Origin: Dehalococcoidia bacterium
GTDB lineage: Bacteria; Chloroflexota; Dehalococcoidia; Lucifugimonadales; SHYT01
Assembly: GCA_009693055.1 (NCBI GenBank)
Contig: SHYA01000004.1
Location: 62,001 to 126,000, forward strand
DNA: 64,000 nt
Reading direction: 5' to 3'
Below, in pieces: positions 17,964-25,200 of this stretch; the stretch's first letter is position 1, and each line of letters opens with the position of its first letter. A program made the translations under genes and the position numbers. The notes under the pieces were generated by a model. It was not told the origin of the DNA and did not search any database. It was given only the letters and a program-made list of their open reading frames with translations.

Positions 17964-19091
17964 CTAGTGTGACGCTGGAGCGCTAGCGACCTTTACCGGT
18001 GCCCGTTCGCTGTCCAGCTCGGAGCCGATCGCGTCCAGAAGTTGCTGGAGCCCCCACCCCCGCACTGCGGAGACCGCGACCGGCGGGTCACCCCTTGGCT
18101 GGAACCCCTCTACTACGAGGTCATTCGCGGACGCGGGTGGGCTGCTCATCAACAGGTCCAGCTTGTTGAACACCAGTAGGCGGGGCATCTCGGCAAGGTG
18201 GAGGCCCGCTAACGTCTTGTCCACCACCTGGGCCTGCTCCGCGGCGTTGCGATGGCTTATGTCAACCACGTGCAGCAGCAGGCGCGCCTCCTCCAGCTCT
18301 TCCAGTGTGGCGCGGAAGGCCGTGACCACGGTGGCGGGCAGCTTGTTGATGAAGCCAACTGTATCGGATAAGAGGATTGGACGCCCGTCCGGCAGGACGA
18401 CTCGCCGCGTGGTCGGGTCCAGCGTAGAAAATGGCCGGTCTTCGGCTTCTACCCCCGCTTGCGTCAGCGCGTTGAAAAGCGTGCTTTTGCCCGCGTTGGT
18501 GTAGCCCACCATGGCCACCACGGGGACGCCCGTTTCTTTGCGCCGCTCGCGGTGCTGCTGGCGCCGGGTACGCACCTCCTCCAGCCGCTCCTTGAGCTTC
18601 GAGATGCGACGCGTGATGATGCGCCGGTCGGTCTCCAGCTGCGTCTCGCCGGGGCCGCGCGTGCCGATTCCGCCTCCTAGGCGCTCAAGGTGCGACCACT
18701 GCCCCACCAGCCGAGGCAGCAGGTACTGGTGCTGCGCCAGCTCCACCTGGAGGCGTCCCTCCTGGGTACGGGCGCGGCGGGAAAAGATATCCAGAATGAG
18801 GGCCGTGCGATCAATGACCTTGACCTGGAGCTCCTCTTCCAGGTTGCGCTGTTGCGTCGGCGTGAGCTCGTCGTCAAAGATGGCGACGCTACACTTCAGC
18901 TCCTCGAGCCTGGTCTTGATCTCCTCCACCTTGCCCTGGCCGACGTAGCGTGGCGTGAGGTGCGGGAGCTGCTGCGAGACGGTGCCCAGCACGTCCGCGC
19001 CGGCGGAGCGTGCGAGCTGTGCAAGCTCCTGTAAGGAGTCCCGCAGCTCCCAGAGCTGGTGGCGGCCCTTGATGGTGGCGCCGACCAGCAA
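17964..19091 (-). CDS. hflX: Ribosome-associated GTPase HflX
   Basis: 375 aa GTPase that binds 50S subunits and can split stalled or hibernating ribosomes. The HflX domain ([31 protein letters not shown]) precedes the G domain, with G1 GYTNAGKS at 196-203, switch/G3 LLSDTVGFI and G4 VFNKLDLL. The only standard start in frame is TTG 19091, yet the preceding codons (AAPERA-like, ending PERA just before LLVG) match the conserved HflX N-terminus. The real start may therefore be upstream at a non-standard codon, or a base is wrong. A good AAAAGGAG site lies at about 19150. Confidence 0.92.
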   Translation of the reverse strand: MLVGATIKGRHQLWELRDSLQELAQLARSAGADVLGTVSQQLPHLTPRYVGQGKVEEIKTRLEELKCSVAIFDDELTPTQQRNLEEELQVKVIDRTALILDIFSRRARTQEGRLQVELAQHQYLLPRLVGQWSHLERLGGGIGTRGPGETQLETDRRIITRRISKLKERLEEVRTRRQQHRERRKETGVPVVAMVGYTNAGKSTLFNALTQAGVEAEDRPFSTLDPTTRRVVLPDGRPILLSDTVGFINKLPATVVTAFRATLEELEEARLLLHVVDISHRNAAEQAQVVDKTLAGLHLAEMPRLLVFNKLDLLMSSPPASANDLVVEGFQPRGDPPVAVSAVRGWGLQQLLDAIGSELDSERAPVKVASAPASH

Positions 19092-19199
19092 GGCCCGCTC
19101 CGGGGCTTTCCGGGTTGCGATGTTCGTTACTTTAGCGAAGGGAGTCTCCTTTTGCTGGATGACCGCACGTGCTCGTCCCCGCTCTTAGCGTACCACGCT

Positions 19200-20375
19200 C
19201 TAGCGCGCCGGCGCAGGCGCCTTCCAACCCTCCAGCCGCGCAAGCGCCTTGTCCACGTTCTCGTCCGAGAGGGTCATGGAGAGGCGGACGTACCCCTCGC
19301 CCTGCTTCCCAAAGCCGGTGCCCGGCGTCACGACGATGTTCTTCTGGTCCAGCAGCGCCGCGGCGAAGCCCGCAGAGGTGTACCCCTCCGGCACGCGCGC
19401 CCACAGGTACAGGCTGGCGCGCGGCGACTCCAGCCGCAGCCCGAGCCGCCTGAGCGCCGGCACCAGCTTGTCTCGCCGGCGCTGGTAGGTGCGGCACGTC
19501 TCCTCCAGGGACAGGTGCGAGCCGTTGAGGGCCTCGATCCCCATCTCCTGGATCGCCTGCGGCACGCCGGAGTCCAGGTTGGACTTGACCCGGAACAGCG
19601 CGTTGACGAGCTGCGGGTTGCCGACGGCGAAGCCCAGACGCCAGCCCGTCATGTTGAACGTCTTGGAGAGCGAGTGGAACTCTAGGGCCACGTCCTTCGC
19701 GCCGGGCACCTGGAGCACGCTCGGCGGGCGGAAGCCGTCGTAGGCGATCTCCGAATACGCGGCGTCGTGCAGCAGCGGCAGGTCGTACCGCTTGGCGAAC
19801 GCCACCGCCTTCTCGTAGTAGTCCAGCGTCGCCACCGCGCCCGTCGGGTTGCTCGGATAGTTGAGCCAGAGCACTTTAGCCTTGCGCGCGACCTCGGGCG
19901 GGATGGCGTCCAGGTCCGCCAGCCACCCGTTCTCCTCACGCAGCGGCATCAGGTACGAGGTGCCGCCCGCGAACATGGTGCCGATGCCGAACACGGGGTA
20001 GCCCGGGTCCGGCACCAGCGCCACGTCGCCCGGGTCTATGAAGCACAGCGCGGCGTGGCCGATCCCTTCTTTCGCGCCGATGAGCGACACGACCTCTTTG
20101 TCCGGGTCCAGGGTGACGCCGAAGCGGCGCTGGAACCACTGGGCGGCGGCGCGGCGAAACTCCGGCAGGCCGTCCGATTCCGGGTAGCGGTGGTTGGCGG
20201 GCTTGAGCGCGGCCTGGCGCAGGCGCTCCACCACGTGCGCGGGCGTCGGGATGTCCGGGTCGCCGATGCCGAACGAGATGACCTCCTCGCCCTTCGCACG
20301 CTTCTCGGCGATCTTGCGTGCGATCTCCACGAAGAGGTAGGGAGGAAGCTGCTCAACCCGCTTGGCGAGGCGCAT
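19200..20375 (-). CDS. dapL: LL-diaminopimelate aminotransferase-type enzyme
   Basis: 391 aa fold-type I PLP aminotransferase. The Schiff-base Lys is K238 in HSLSKTFNMTGWRLG, with DPGYPVFGIGT, NYPSNPTGA and DAAYSEIAYDG as cofactor-site blocks. It resembles the DapL group, which converts tetrahydrodipicolinate directly to LL-diaminopimelate; dapF lies 1.2 kb upstream on the same strand, supporting lysine/peptidoglycan synthesis by this route. Alanine or other class I aminotransferase activity is the alternative. ATG 20375 has AAAAGGAG. The start region exists twice: a 49 bp copy lies 174 bp upstream (20511-20559). Confidence 0.87.
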   Translation of the reverse strand: MRLAKRVEQLPPYLFVEIARKIAEKRAKGEEVISFGIGDPDIPTPAHVVERLRQAALKPANHRYPESDGLPEFRRAAAQWFQRRFGVTLDPDKEVVSLIGAKEGIGHAALCFIDPGDVALVPDPGYPVFGIGTMFAGGTSYLMPLREENGWLADLDAIPPEVARKAKVLWLNYPSNPTGAVATLDYYEKAVAFAKRYDLPLLHDAAYSEIAYDGFRPPSVLQVPGAKDVALEFHSLSKTFNMTGWRLGFAVGNPQLVNALFRVKSNLDSGVPQAIQEMGIEALNGSHLSLEETCRTYQRRRDKLVPALRRLGLRLESPRASLYLWARVPEGYTSAGFAAALLDQKNIVVTPGTGFGKQGEGYVRLSMTLSDENVDKALARLEGWKAPAPAR

Positions 20376-20390
20376 GGGCTTCTCCTTTTC

Positions 20391-20502
20391 CTGTCATTCT
20401 GAAGGAGTCCTCACTACGTCGGGACGACTGAAGAATCCGCACCTAGGGGACACGGATTTTTCGCGGAGTTTACCCTGAGGCACGAAGGGCTCAGAATGAC
20501 AG
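20391..20502. repeat. Dispersed repeat element with 12 bp inverted ends
   Basis: CTGTCATTCTGA at 20391-20402 and TCAGAATGACAG at 20491-20502 are exact inverted repeats. Each arm carries a GATTCTTC- or GATTTTTC-like block. A related half-copy lies at 52458-52500. It encodes no transposase and behaves like a non-autonomous intergenic repeat. Confidence 0.65.
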
Positions 20503-20549
20503 TTGGGCGGGTAGGGAGGGAACTGCTCGACCCGCTTGGCGAGGCGCAT
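20394..20549 (-). other. Upstream 51-codon ORF created by the dapL 5' duplication
   Basis: The upstream copy of the dapL start region keeps an ATG (20549) and the GGGGAGAAGCCC ribosome-binding site. It reads MRLAKRVEQFPPYPP and then runs into the repeat element, stopping at 20394, 19 bp before the dapL ATG. It could act as a translated leader or simply be debris. A stable protein is unlikely. Confidence 0.4.
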
Positions 20550-20676
20550 GGGCTTCTCCCCGTGTCCCGTAGCTAGCTAGTCGCCATTCTATTGGAATAG
20601 ATGGCCCCTGTCATTCGGGGTAAGTACTGCCAAGGCGGACAACGAGAATCCATTGGCCTCGGCGTCCTCCTGGTCC

Positions 20677-21468
20677 CTAACGTTCCGAGACCGTAACCTC
20701 GTCTCCCACGTGGATGACGCCGCCGGAGCCGTCCAGCGCGAGCGCGACGCCAAACGTTGGGCGCTCCTGAGAGAACGATTCTGTCAAGGTGGCGAGGACG
20801 GGCAGGTCCCGCTCACCGCTGAGCGGGTTAGCCTGAGTCGCGAGGCAACGGATGAGGGGTCGGGCTACAGAGAAGAGGACACCGCCAATGCGGACGCGCC
20901 GACCGCTCCATCCAAGCTCCTCCCACGGCGCCAGACCTTCCACGCTGATGTTGGTTCGGAAACGATGTTCGTTGAGTGTCTCGTCGCCAATGGCGGTACC
21001 AAGCGACGCAAGACTGCCGCGCCCGTGCAGGGTGATGCGGCCGGTGGGGTCGTCATGGAACTGTGGTGTCTCGCCGTCACCAAGCAGTCGTAGCGGCAGC
21101 CGCTCCGGATGCCCCACCAGCGGGCTCTCCTTGAGCGCAACCGCATACTTTGTCACGGCCGCCACGAGCTGAGTGCGCCCCTGCGGGTCCAGCCCACCCT
21201 CCGCAAACGCAGCGCTGTTATGGGTGATGGCGAGCCTGCGCCCCGCCTGGTCGTAGCGCAACTTCAGCAGCGCAAGCCCCGGCGTGTTCATCAGCACGAG
21301 GAAGTTCGGCTTGGGGGCCCAGCCGTCGCCTGGGACGTCTGTCGCCATGCGGAAGGCCAGGACCCGGTCGCCAGCGATGCGGCCGTCGGCAAGGATGGTC
21401 AACGCGTCGCACGCTTCTGGCGTGAAGCCTTTGACCGGATAGCGGTTGAGGGCTACGACCTGGGGCAT
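20677..21468 (-). CDS. MOSC domain protein (MOSC N-terminal beta-barrel plus MOSC)
   Basis: 263 aa of the YcbX/mARC-like MOSC group. The N-terminal segment LNRYPVKGFTPEACDALTIL is the MOSC_N pattern, and the C-terminal MOSC part has FRTNISVEGLAPWEELGW and a conserved Cys in ARPLIRCLATQANP, the residue that ligates molybdenum cofactor in this family. Such proteins reduce N-hydroxylated compounds or sort sulfur to metal centres. No iron-sulfur domain is fused. ATG 21468 has AAAAGGAG upstream. Molybdenum cofactor use is also indicated by mobA and fdhD at 46-48 kb. Confidence 0.85.
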   Translation of the reverse strand: MPQVVALNRYPVKGFTPEACDALTILADGRIAGDRVLAFRMATDVPGDGWAPKPNFLVLMNTPGLALLKLRYDQAGRRLAITHNSAAFAEGGLDPQGRTQLVAAVTKYAVALKESPLVGHPERLPLRLLGDGETPQFHDDPTGRITLHGRGSLASLGTAIGDETLNEHRFRTNISVEGLAPWEELGWSGRRVRIGGVLFSVARPLIRCLATQANPLSGERDLPVLATLTESFSQERPTFGVALALDGSGGVIHVGDEVTVSER

Positions 21469-21555
21469 TAAGCGAGGCTCCTTTTGGAGGTTGGCTCCTT
21501 CTCACTCGCAAGCACTTCAACTGTTTCAAGTGATGACATGTTGCACTGCACGAAG

Positions 21556-22491
21556 CTATCCCTTCCATTCCACGTCAAACACCTTGGCGACGGGGCCTTC
21601 CAGGAAGACCTCGCCCTTACCGTCCCAGGAGACGCGCAGCGTCCCGCCCGGAAGCGTTATGTCCACAGTCTCATCCGTGAGGCCATGGAGGCGCGCGGCG
21701 ACCCCTATCGCGCAGGCGCCCGTGCCGCACGCCATCGTCTCGCCGGAGCCGCGTTCCCAGACGCGCGCCCTCAGGTTCTTGCGGTCCAGCACGTTCACGA
21801 ACTCGGCGTTGACGCGCTTCGGGAAGAGCGGGTGGCGCTCCACCTTTGGGCCGACCAGGTGCAGCGGCAATTCGGCCACGGGTGTCCTGATGAACGCGAC
21901 CGCGTGGGGATTGCCCATGGAGACGGCAGTGACCCGAAGCGTCTGTCCGTCCACTTTGAGAGGGTGGTCCATGAGGGGTTGCACCGGCGCACGCGTTTTT
22001 GCGGGCACTCTGCCCTCTTCCGCTCGTCCTTCGACAGGCTCAGGATGAGCGGAAAGTCGCGGGTGATTGGCACGTGTCATGTCCACCGGGATGTCGGATG
22101 GCCGGAGGATCGGCTTGCCCATGCCGACGCGCGCGGCGGTCATGACGCCCTTCCTGAAGACAGGCTGCACCGTCCTGACGCCGGCGAGCGTCTCCACGCG
22201 CACCGGTCTGCCCTCCGGCAGGGTGATCAGCCCCTCCTCCAGTGCAAAACGCACGAGGCAGCGGATGCCGTTGCCGCACATCTCGGCCTCGGAGCCGTCG
22301 GCGTTGAACATGCGCATGCGCAGGTCGGCGTTACGGGAGGGCAGCGCGAGGATGAGGCCGTCCGCGCCGACGCCGGTGTGGCGGTCGCTGACCGCACGGG
22401 CAAGGGCGGCCCAGTCGTGGCGCCCGCCTTTGGCGGAGCCGTCCGCGAACAGGTAGTCGTTGCCCGCGCCGTGCATTTTGACTAAGCGCAT
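21556..22491 (-). CDS. dapF: Diaminopimelate epimerase, with an in-frame repeat insertion
   Basis: 311 aa, converting LL- to meso-diaminopimelate with two cysteines as acid/base. Both are present: C72 in MCGNGIRC and C255 in ACGTGAC. ATG 22491 gives the canonical start MRLVKMHGAGNDYLF. Most DapF proteins are about 270-280 aa; this one has roughly 26 extra residues at about 143-168, between the two lobes. Twelve of them (SAHPEPVEGRAE, residues 147-158) are the translation of a palindromic DNA repeat at 22020-22052. The catalytic sites lie outside the insert, so the enzyme is probably active. Confidence 0.94.
   Translation of the reverse strand: MRLVKMHGAGNDYLFADGSAKGGRHDWAALARAVSDRHTGVGADGLILALPSRNADLRMRMFNADGSEAEMCGNGIRCLVRFALEEGLITLPEGRPVRVETLAGVRTVQPVFRKGVMTAARVGMGKPILRPSDIPVDMTRANHPRLSAHPEPVEGRAEEGRVPAKTRAPVQPLMDHPLKVDGQTLRVTAVSMGNPHAVAFIRTPVAELPLHLVGPKVERHPLFPKRVNAEFVNVLDRKNLRARVWERGSGETMACGTGACAIGVAARLHGLTDETVDITLPGGTLRVSWDGKGEVFLEGPVAKVFDVEWKG
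22020..22052. repeat. Palindromic repeat translated in frame within dapF
   Basis: CCGCTCGTCCT and AGGATGAGCGG form an 11 bp stem with one G-T type mismatch around TCGACAGGCTC. This is the widespread bacterial intergenic palindrome of the CCTTCGACAGGCTCAGG type. Here it sits inside an open reading frame without disrupting it. Confidence 0.8.
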
Positions 22492-22528
22492 GGTCGGCCC
22501 TCTCTGCCTTGTGGCTGCCGCCGTCAGT

Positions 22529-23509
22529 TTAGCGGCCTTGCGCGAGGTTGTCAGCCTGCTTGTTCCCCTGAACAGGGGCATCGGGCGGCGTCAGGGATCG
22601 TGTCACCAACTCCTCTGCACGCTCGCGCTCGTGCGTGCTGGCGCGCAGCCAGTGTATGCGCGCGTCGCGCGAGCGGAACCAGGCGTACTGGTGGCGCGCC
22701 AGCCGGTGGTGCGCTGCCTTGATGCGGCTGCGCGCCCCGTCCAGCGTTATGTCGCCCGAGAGCGCCTGCGCCAGCTCCGGGTAGCCCATGCTCGACTGAA
22801 AGACGGGTGAAGCGCCATAGCCTGCCGAAACCAAAGAACGCACCTCGTCCAGCCAGCCGGCTTCCAGCAGGGCGTCCACGCGCCGGTCTATTCGCTCGTA
22901 CAGCTCCTGGCGTGTGGGCGTGGTGAGGCCGATGACGAGCACCCGGAACGGCGGCGCCGTCTTGCCCTTCGCCTGCGAGAACGGCTGGCCGGTGGCGTGG
23001 TGCACCTCCAGCGCGCGGATGACGCGGCGGACGTTGCGCGGGTCTATCGTCTGCGCGGCGAGCGGGTCCACCGCCCGAAGCTTGGCGTGGAGGTGCGCCG
23101 CCCCGTGCTGAGTTGCTTCCTGCTCAAGCTGTCGGCGCAGCACCGGGTCAGGCGGCACACGGGGCGCCTGCCAGCCCTCCAGGAGCGCCCAGACGTACTG
23201 GCCTGAGCCGCCCACCAGGATCGGCAGCCTGCCGCGCCGCTGCACGCCGGCTATGATGGGCCGCGCGAAGTCAAGGTAGCGTGCCAGGCCGATCGGCTCG
23301 GTGGGCGGCGCGACGTCGTAGAGGTGGTGCGGCACACGCGCCCGCGCCTCGGCGGATGGCTTGGCGGTGCCGGTGTCCATGCGCTGATAGAGCTGGCGGC
23401 TGTCCGCGTTGACGACCTCGCCGTGGAAGAGTTCGGCTAAAAGCAGGGCCATCTCGCTTTTGCCCACGGCAGTGGGGCCGACGATGGCAAGCAGCAGCGG
23501 TTGTGTCAC
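22529..23509 (-). CDS. miaA: tRNA dimethylallyltransferase
   Basis: 326 aa enzyme that adds a dimethylallyl group to A37 of tRNAs reading UNN codons. The P-loop GPTAVGKS is at 11-18, followed by NADSRQLYQRMDTGTAKP, VPHHLYD, LVGGSGQYVWAL and RNVRRVIRALEV, all family signatures. It lies 18 bp downstream of the DUF190 gene and 37 bp upstream of dapF, so it may be read partly from the riboswitch-controlled crcB transcript. Confidence 0.95.
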   Translation of the reverse strand: MTQPLLLAIVGPTAVGKSEMALLLAELFHGEVVNADSRQLYQRMDTGTAKPSAEARARVPHHLYDVAPPTEPIGLARYLDFARPIIAGVQRRGRLPILVGGSGQYVWALLEGWQAPRVPPDPVLRRQLEQEATQHGAAHLHAKLRAVDPLAAQTIDPRNVRRVIRALEVHHATGQPFSQAKGKTAPPFRVLVIGLTTPTRQELYERIDRRVDALLEAGWLDEVRSLVSAGYGASPVFQSSMGYPELAQALSGDITLDGARSRIKAAHHRLARHQYAWFRSRDARIHWLRASTHERERAEELVTRSLTPPDAPVQGNKQADNLAQGR

Positions 23510-23527
23510 GCCCCTATCGTACCGCGC

Positions 23528-23875
23528 TTAGACGGCTCCCCGCTGGTCTGCCCGATACGCGCGGATGCGGACGCGTTCGGTGGTCACCATGCCGGCGCCG
23601 ATGGCGGGGCCGATTGCGGCGAGGAACGCCTCTGTCTTCGCCTCGGTATCCACCATCTCTACCACGATGGGGAGGTCAAGGGAGAGGCGCAAAATGCGGG
23701 CGGTGTGCAGTCGGCTGTTGGCGCCGAAGCCCATGACTCCGTGCAACACCGTTGCCCCGGCGAGCCCGCGCTCCTTGGCCTGGCGCACGATCCACTCGTA
23801 CTGGGGCATCCCGTCGTGCTTGTCGGTCTCGCCAATGAAGATGCGAATGAGCTGTCGCTCCTCGGGGAGTGTCAT
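23528..23875 (-). CDS. DUF190 family protein, fluoride-response partner
   Basis: 115 aa PII-like DUF190 protein. The pattern RIFIGETDKHDGMPQYEWIV, followed by LAGATVLHGVMGFGANSRLHTARILRLSLDLPIVVEMVD, is typical. ATG 23875 is picked because AGGAGGTGTCGC precedes it. DUF190 genes commonly neighbour crcB, and here the crcB stop lies only 10 bp upstream on the same strand, so both are behind the fluoride riboswitch. The biochemical role of DUF190 is not established; a regulatory or accessory role in fluoride resistance is inferred from context. Confidence 0.88.
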   Translation of the reverse strand: MTLPEERQLIRIFIGETDKHDGMPQYEWIVRQAKERGLAGATVLHGVMGFGANSRLHTARILRLSLDLPIVVEMVDTEAKTEAFLAAIGPAIGAGMVTTERVRIRAYRADQRGAV

Positions 23876-23885
23876 GCGACACCTC

Positions 23886-24260
23886 CTATGCCTTAACCAC
23901 AGCGTAGCCGAGCCAAACCGCGGCAAGTCCCACACCAAGTTGGAGCGCGATGTTCCCCAGGGCTTGTACGGCTTGGCCGTCGCGCAGCAGTGCAAAGGTC
24001 TCGTAGCCGAACGTTGAGAAGGTCGTGAACCCACCGAGCACACCAATGAAAAGGAAAGCGCGGCTCTCCGGGCCGAAGAAGCCACGGCTTTCCGCGAGAC
24101 CGCCGAGGATGCCGATGAGAAGGCATCCTGTGGCGTTCACTGAGAGTGTCCCCCACGGCAACCCACCATTGGTCACGCGTTCCTGGACCCAGCCGCTTAT
24201 AAGATAGCGGGCCACCGAACCGAGTAATCCTCCGACGGCAACAAAGACTACGTTCGGCAT
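23886..24260 (-). CDS. crcB: Fluoride channel CrcB/Fluc
   Basis: 124 aa membrane protein with four predicted helices. It forms a dual-topology dimeric fluoride channel that lets cytoplasmic fluoride leak out. Signature blocks are VAVGGLLGSVARYL, GTLSVNATGCLLIG (conserved Asn42) and GVLGGFTTFSTFG with the Phe residues lining the pore. ATG 24260 is set by GAGGAGGCTC directly upstream; an open extension to 24413 is rejected because it would cover the riboswitch. Regulation by fluoride is strongly supported by the leader. Confidence 0.95.
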   Translation of the reverse strand: MPNVVFVAVGGLLGSVARYLISGWVQERVTNGGLPWGTLSVNATGCLLIGILGGLAESRGFFGPESRAFLFIGVLGGFTTFSTFGYETFALLRDGQAVQALGNIALQLGVGLAAVWLGYAVVKA

Positions 24261-24285
24261 GAGCCTCCTCATTGTCCCAGATACG

Positions 24286-24321
24286 AAAAAGCTCCTACCA
24301 GTCGGATGTCCGGTAGGAGCT
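24286..24321 (-). terminator. Riboswitch expression-platform terminator
   Basis: AGCTCCTACC (24321-24312) pairs perfectly with GGTAGGAGCT (24299-24290), followed by a run of five T. The upstream arm is also the end of the fluoride aptamer, so fluoride binding should block the terminator and allow crcB transcription. Confidence 0.88.
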
Positions 24322-24378
24322 ATCGGCCTCAGCACAAAGGCGGTTCGGCTTACGCCCAGGCGAGCCCCATCGCGTTGC
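24312..24378 (-). ncRNA. Fluoride riboswitch (crcB motif) aptamer
   Basis: Read on the minus strand, the leader of crcB contains GCGATGGGGCTCGCC, then AACCGCC, a short loop, GGCCGATAG and CTCCTACC. This matches the crcB-motif consensus (GGCGATGGxGTTCGCC, AACCGCC-type pairing, GCTGATGxCTCCTAC). The 3' part of the aptamer overlaps the 5' arm of the terminator, as needed for a fluoride-dependent transcription switch. Its position directly before crcB fixes the ligand assignment. Confidence 0.88.
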
Positions 24379-24381
24379 AGT

Positions 24382-24410
24382 ATCCTACCGTATCGTGTCC
24401 GGTGAGGCAA
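24382..24410 (-). promoter_or_regulatory. Putative sigma70-type promoter of the crcB riboswitch
   Basis: TTGCCT (24410-24405) and TAGGAT (24387-24382) are exactly 17 bp apart on the minus strand. The predicted start, near 24375, falls at the first bases of the aptamer. Confidence 0.65.
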
Positions 24411-24428
24411 CACGCAGCCGATCGTCCG

Positions 24429-25196
24429 TTAAAGTAGCCCCTTGGCCCTCGCGACGGTGCGGGCGATCTGGGCAAACTCGCGGGCGTTGAGGCTGACGCC
24501 GCCGACGAGGACGCCGTGCACGCAGTCAAGCTCGGCGAACCCCTCTACGTTGGCCGCGCTCACGCTGCCGCCGTAGAGGAGGGGCGTATCGGCGGCCTGG
24601 TGCTCGCCGAACAGTGCAGCGAGCGTGCGGAGCATTGCGCCTTCCATCACCTCGCGGGCGGCCTCAGGCGTCGCGGCCACGCCGGTGCCGACGGCCCACA
24701 CTGGCTCGTAGGCGATGGCGGTCCCGTCCAGCGACTTGACGCCCTGGAGGGCACGTTCAAGCTGGCCGCGCACGGTTTCTATGGCCTCGCTAAGACGGCG
24801 TTGCTCCTGCGTTTCGCCTACGCAAAGGATGGGGCGCAGCCCGTGAGCCAGCACGGCGTTCAGCTTCTTGTTCACGAGCTCGTCCGTCTCGCCGGCGTGC
24901 TGGCGGCGCTCCGAGTGTCCGACGAGCACGAATCGGCAAAGCTCGGCGAGCATGGCCGGAGAAACCTCGCCGGTGTAGGCCCCCTTCGCCGCGAAGTGGA
25001 CGTCCTGCGCGCCAAGCGCGATGGGCGAGCCTTCCAGGGCCTGCTTGACGGGGTGCAGGTATGGGAACGGGGGGAAGAGGACGACGGTGAGGCCTTCTGC
25101 AGTTGGCGCCAACGTGCGGACGTCGCGGGCGAGAGCGACAGCCTCACTCAGCGACGTGTTCATCTTCCAGTTGCCCGCAACGATCGTTAGCGGCAT
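24429..25196 (-). CDS. tpiA: Triosephosphate isomerase
   Basis: 255 aa TIM-barrel enzyme interconverting dihydroxyacetone phosphate and glyceraldehyde 3-phosphate. The catalytic residues are K11 (GNWKMN), H94 (VGHSERR) and E164 (AYEPVWAVGTG). Phosphate-gripping loop residues near the C-terminus (YGGSVSAAN) are also present. ATG 25196 lies 4 bp after the apgM stop, indicating translational coupling. It is the last gene of the apgM-pgk glycolytic string. Confidence 0.96.
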   Translation of the reverse strand: MPLTIVAGNWKMNTSLSEAVALARDVRTLAPTAEGLTVVLFPPFPYLHPVKQALEGSPIALGAQDVHFAAKGAYTGEVSPAMLAELCRFVLVGHSERRQHAGETDELVNKKLNAVLAHGLRPILCVGETQEQRRLSEAIETVRGQLERALQGVKSLDGTAIAYEPVWAVGTGVAATPEAAREVMEGAMLRTLAALFGEHQAADTPLLYGGSVSAANVEGFAELDCVHGVLVGGVSLNAREFAQIARTVARAKGLL

Positions 25197-25200
25197 GGCG

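Larger units (their letters stand above)
20337..20559. repeat. 49 bp duplication of the dapL start region flanking a repeat element
   Basis: Positions 20337-20385 (inside dapL, including its start codon and ribosome-binding site) and 20511-20559 are 46/49 identical direct copies. Between them lies a ~112 bp element with perfect 12 bp inverted ends. The layout resembles an insertion with duplicated flanks, or a local 174 bp duplication with later divergence. Confidence 0.8.
20376..20676. other. Intergenic region between MOSC gene and dapL
   Basis: About 300 bp, occupied mostly by the duplicated dapL start and the repeat element. The remainder (20560-20676) shows another CCTGTCATTC half-motif near 20608 but no gene. 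Confidence 0.6.
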
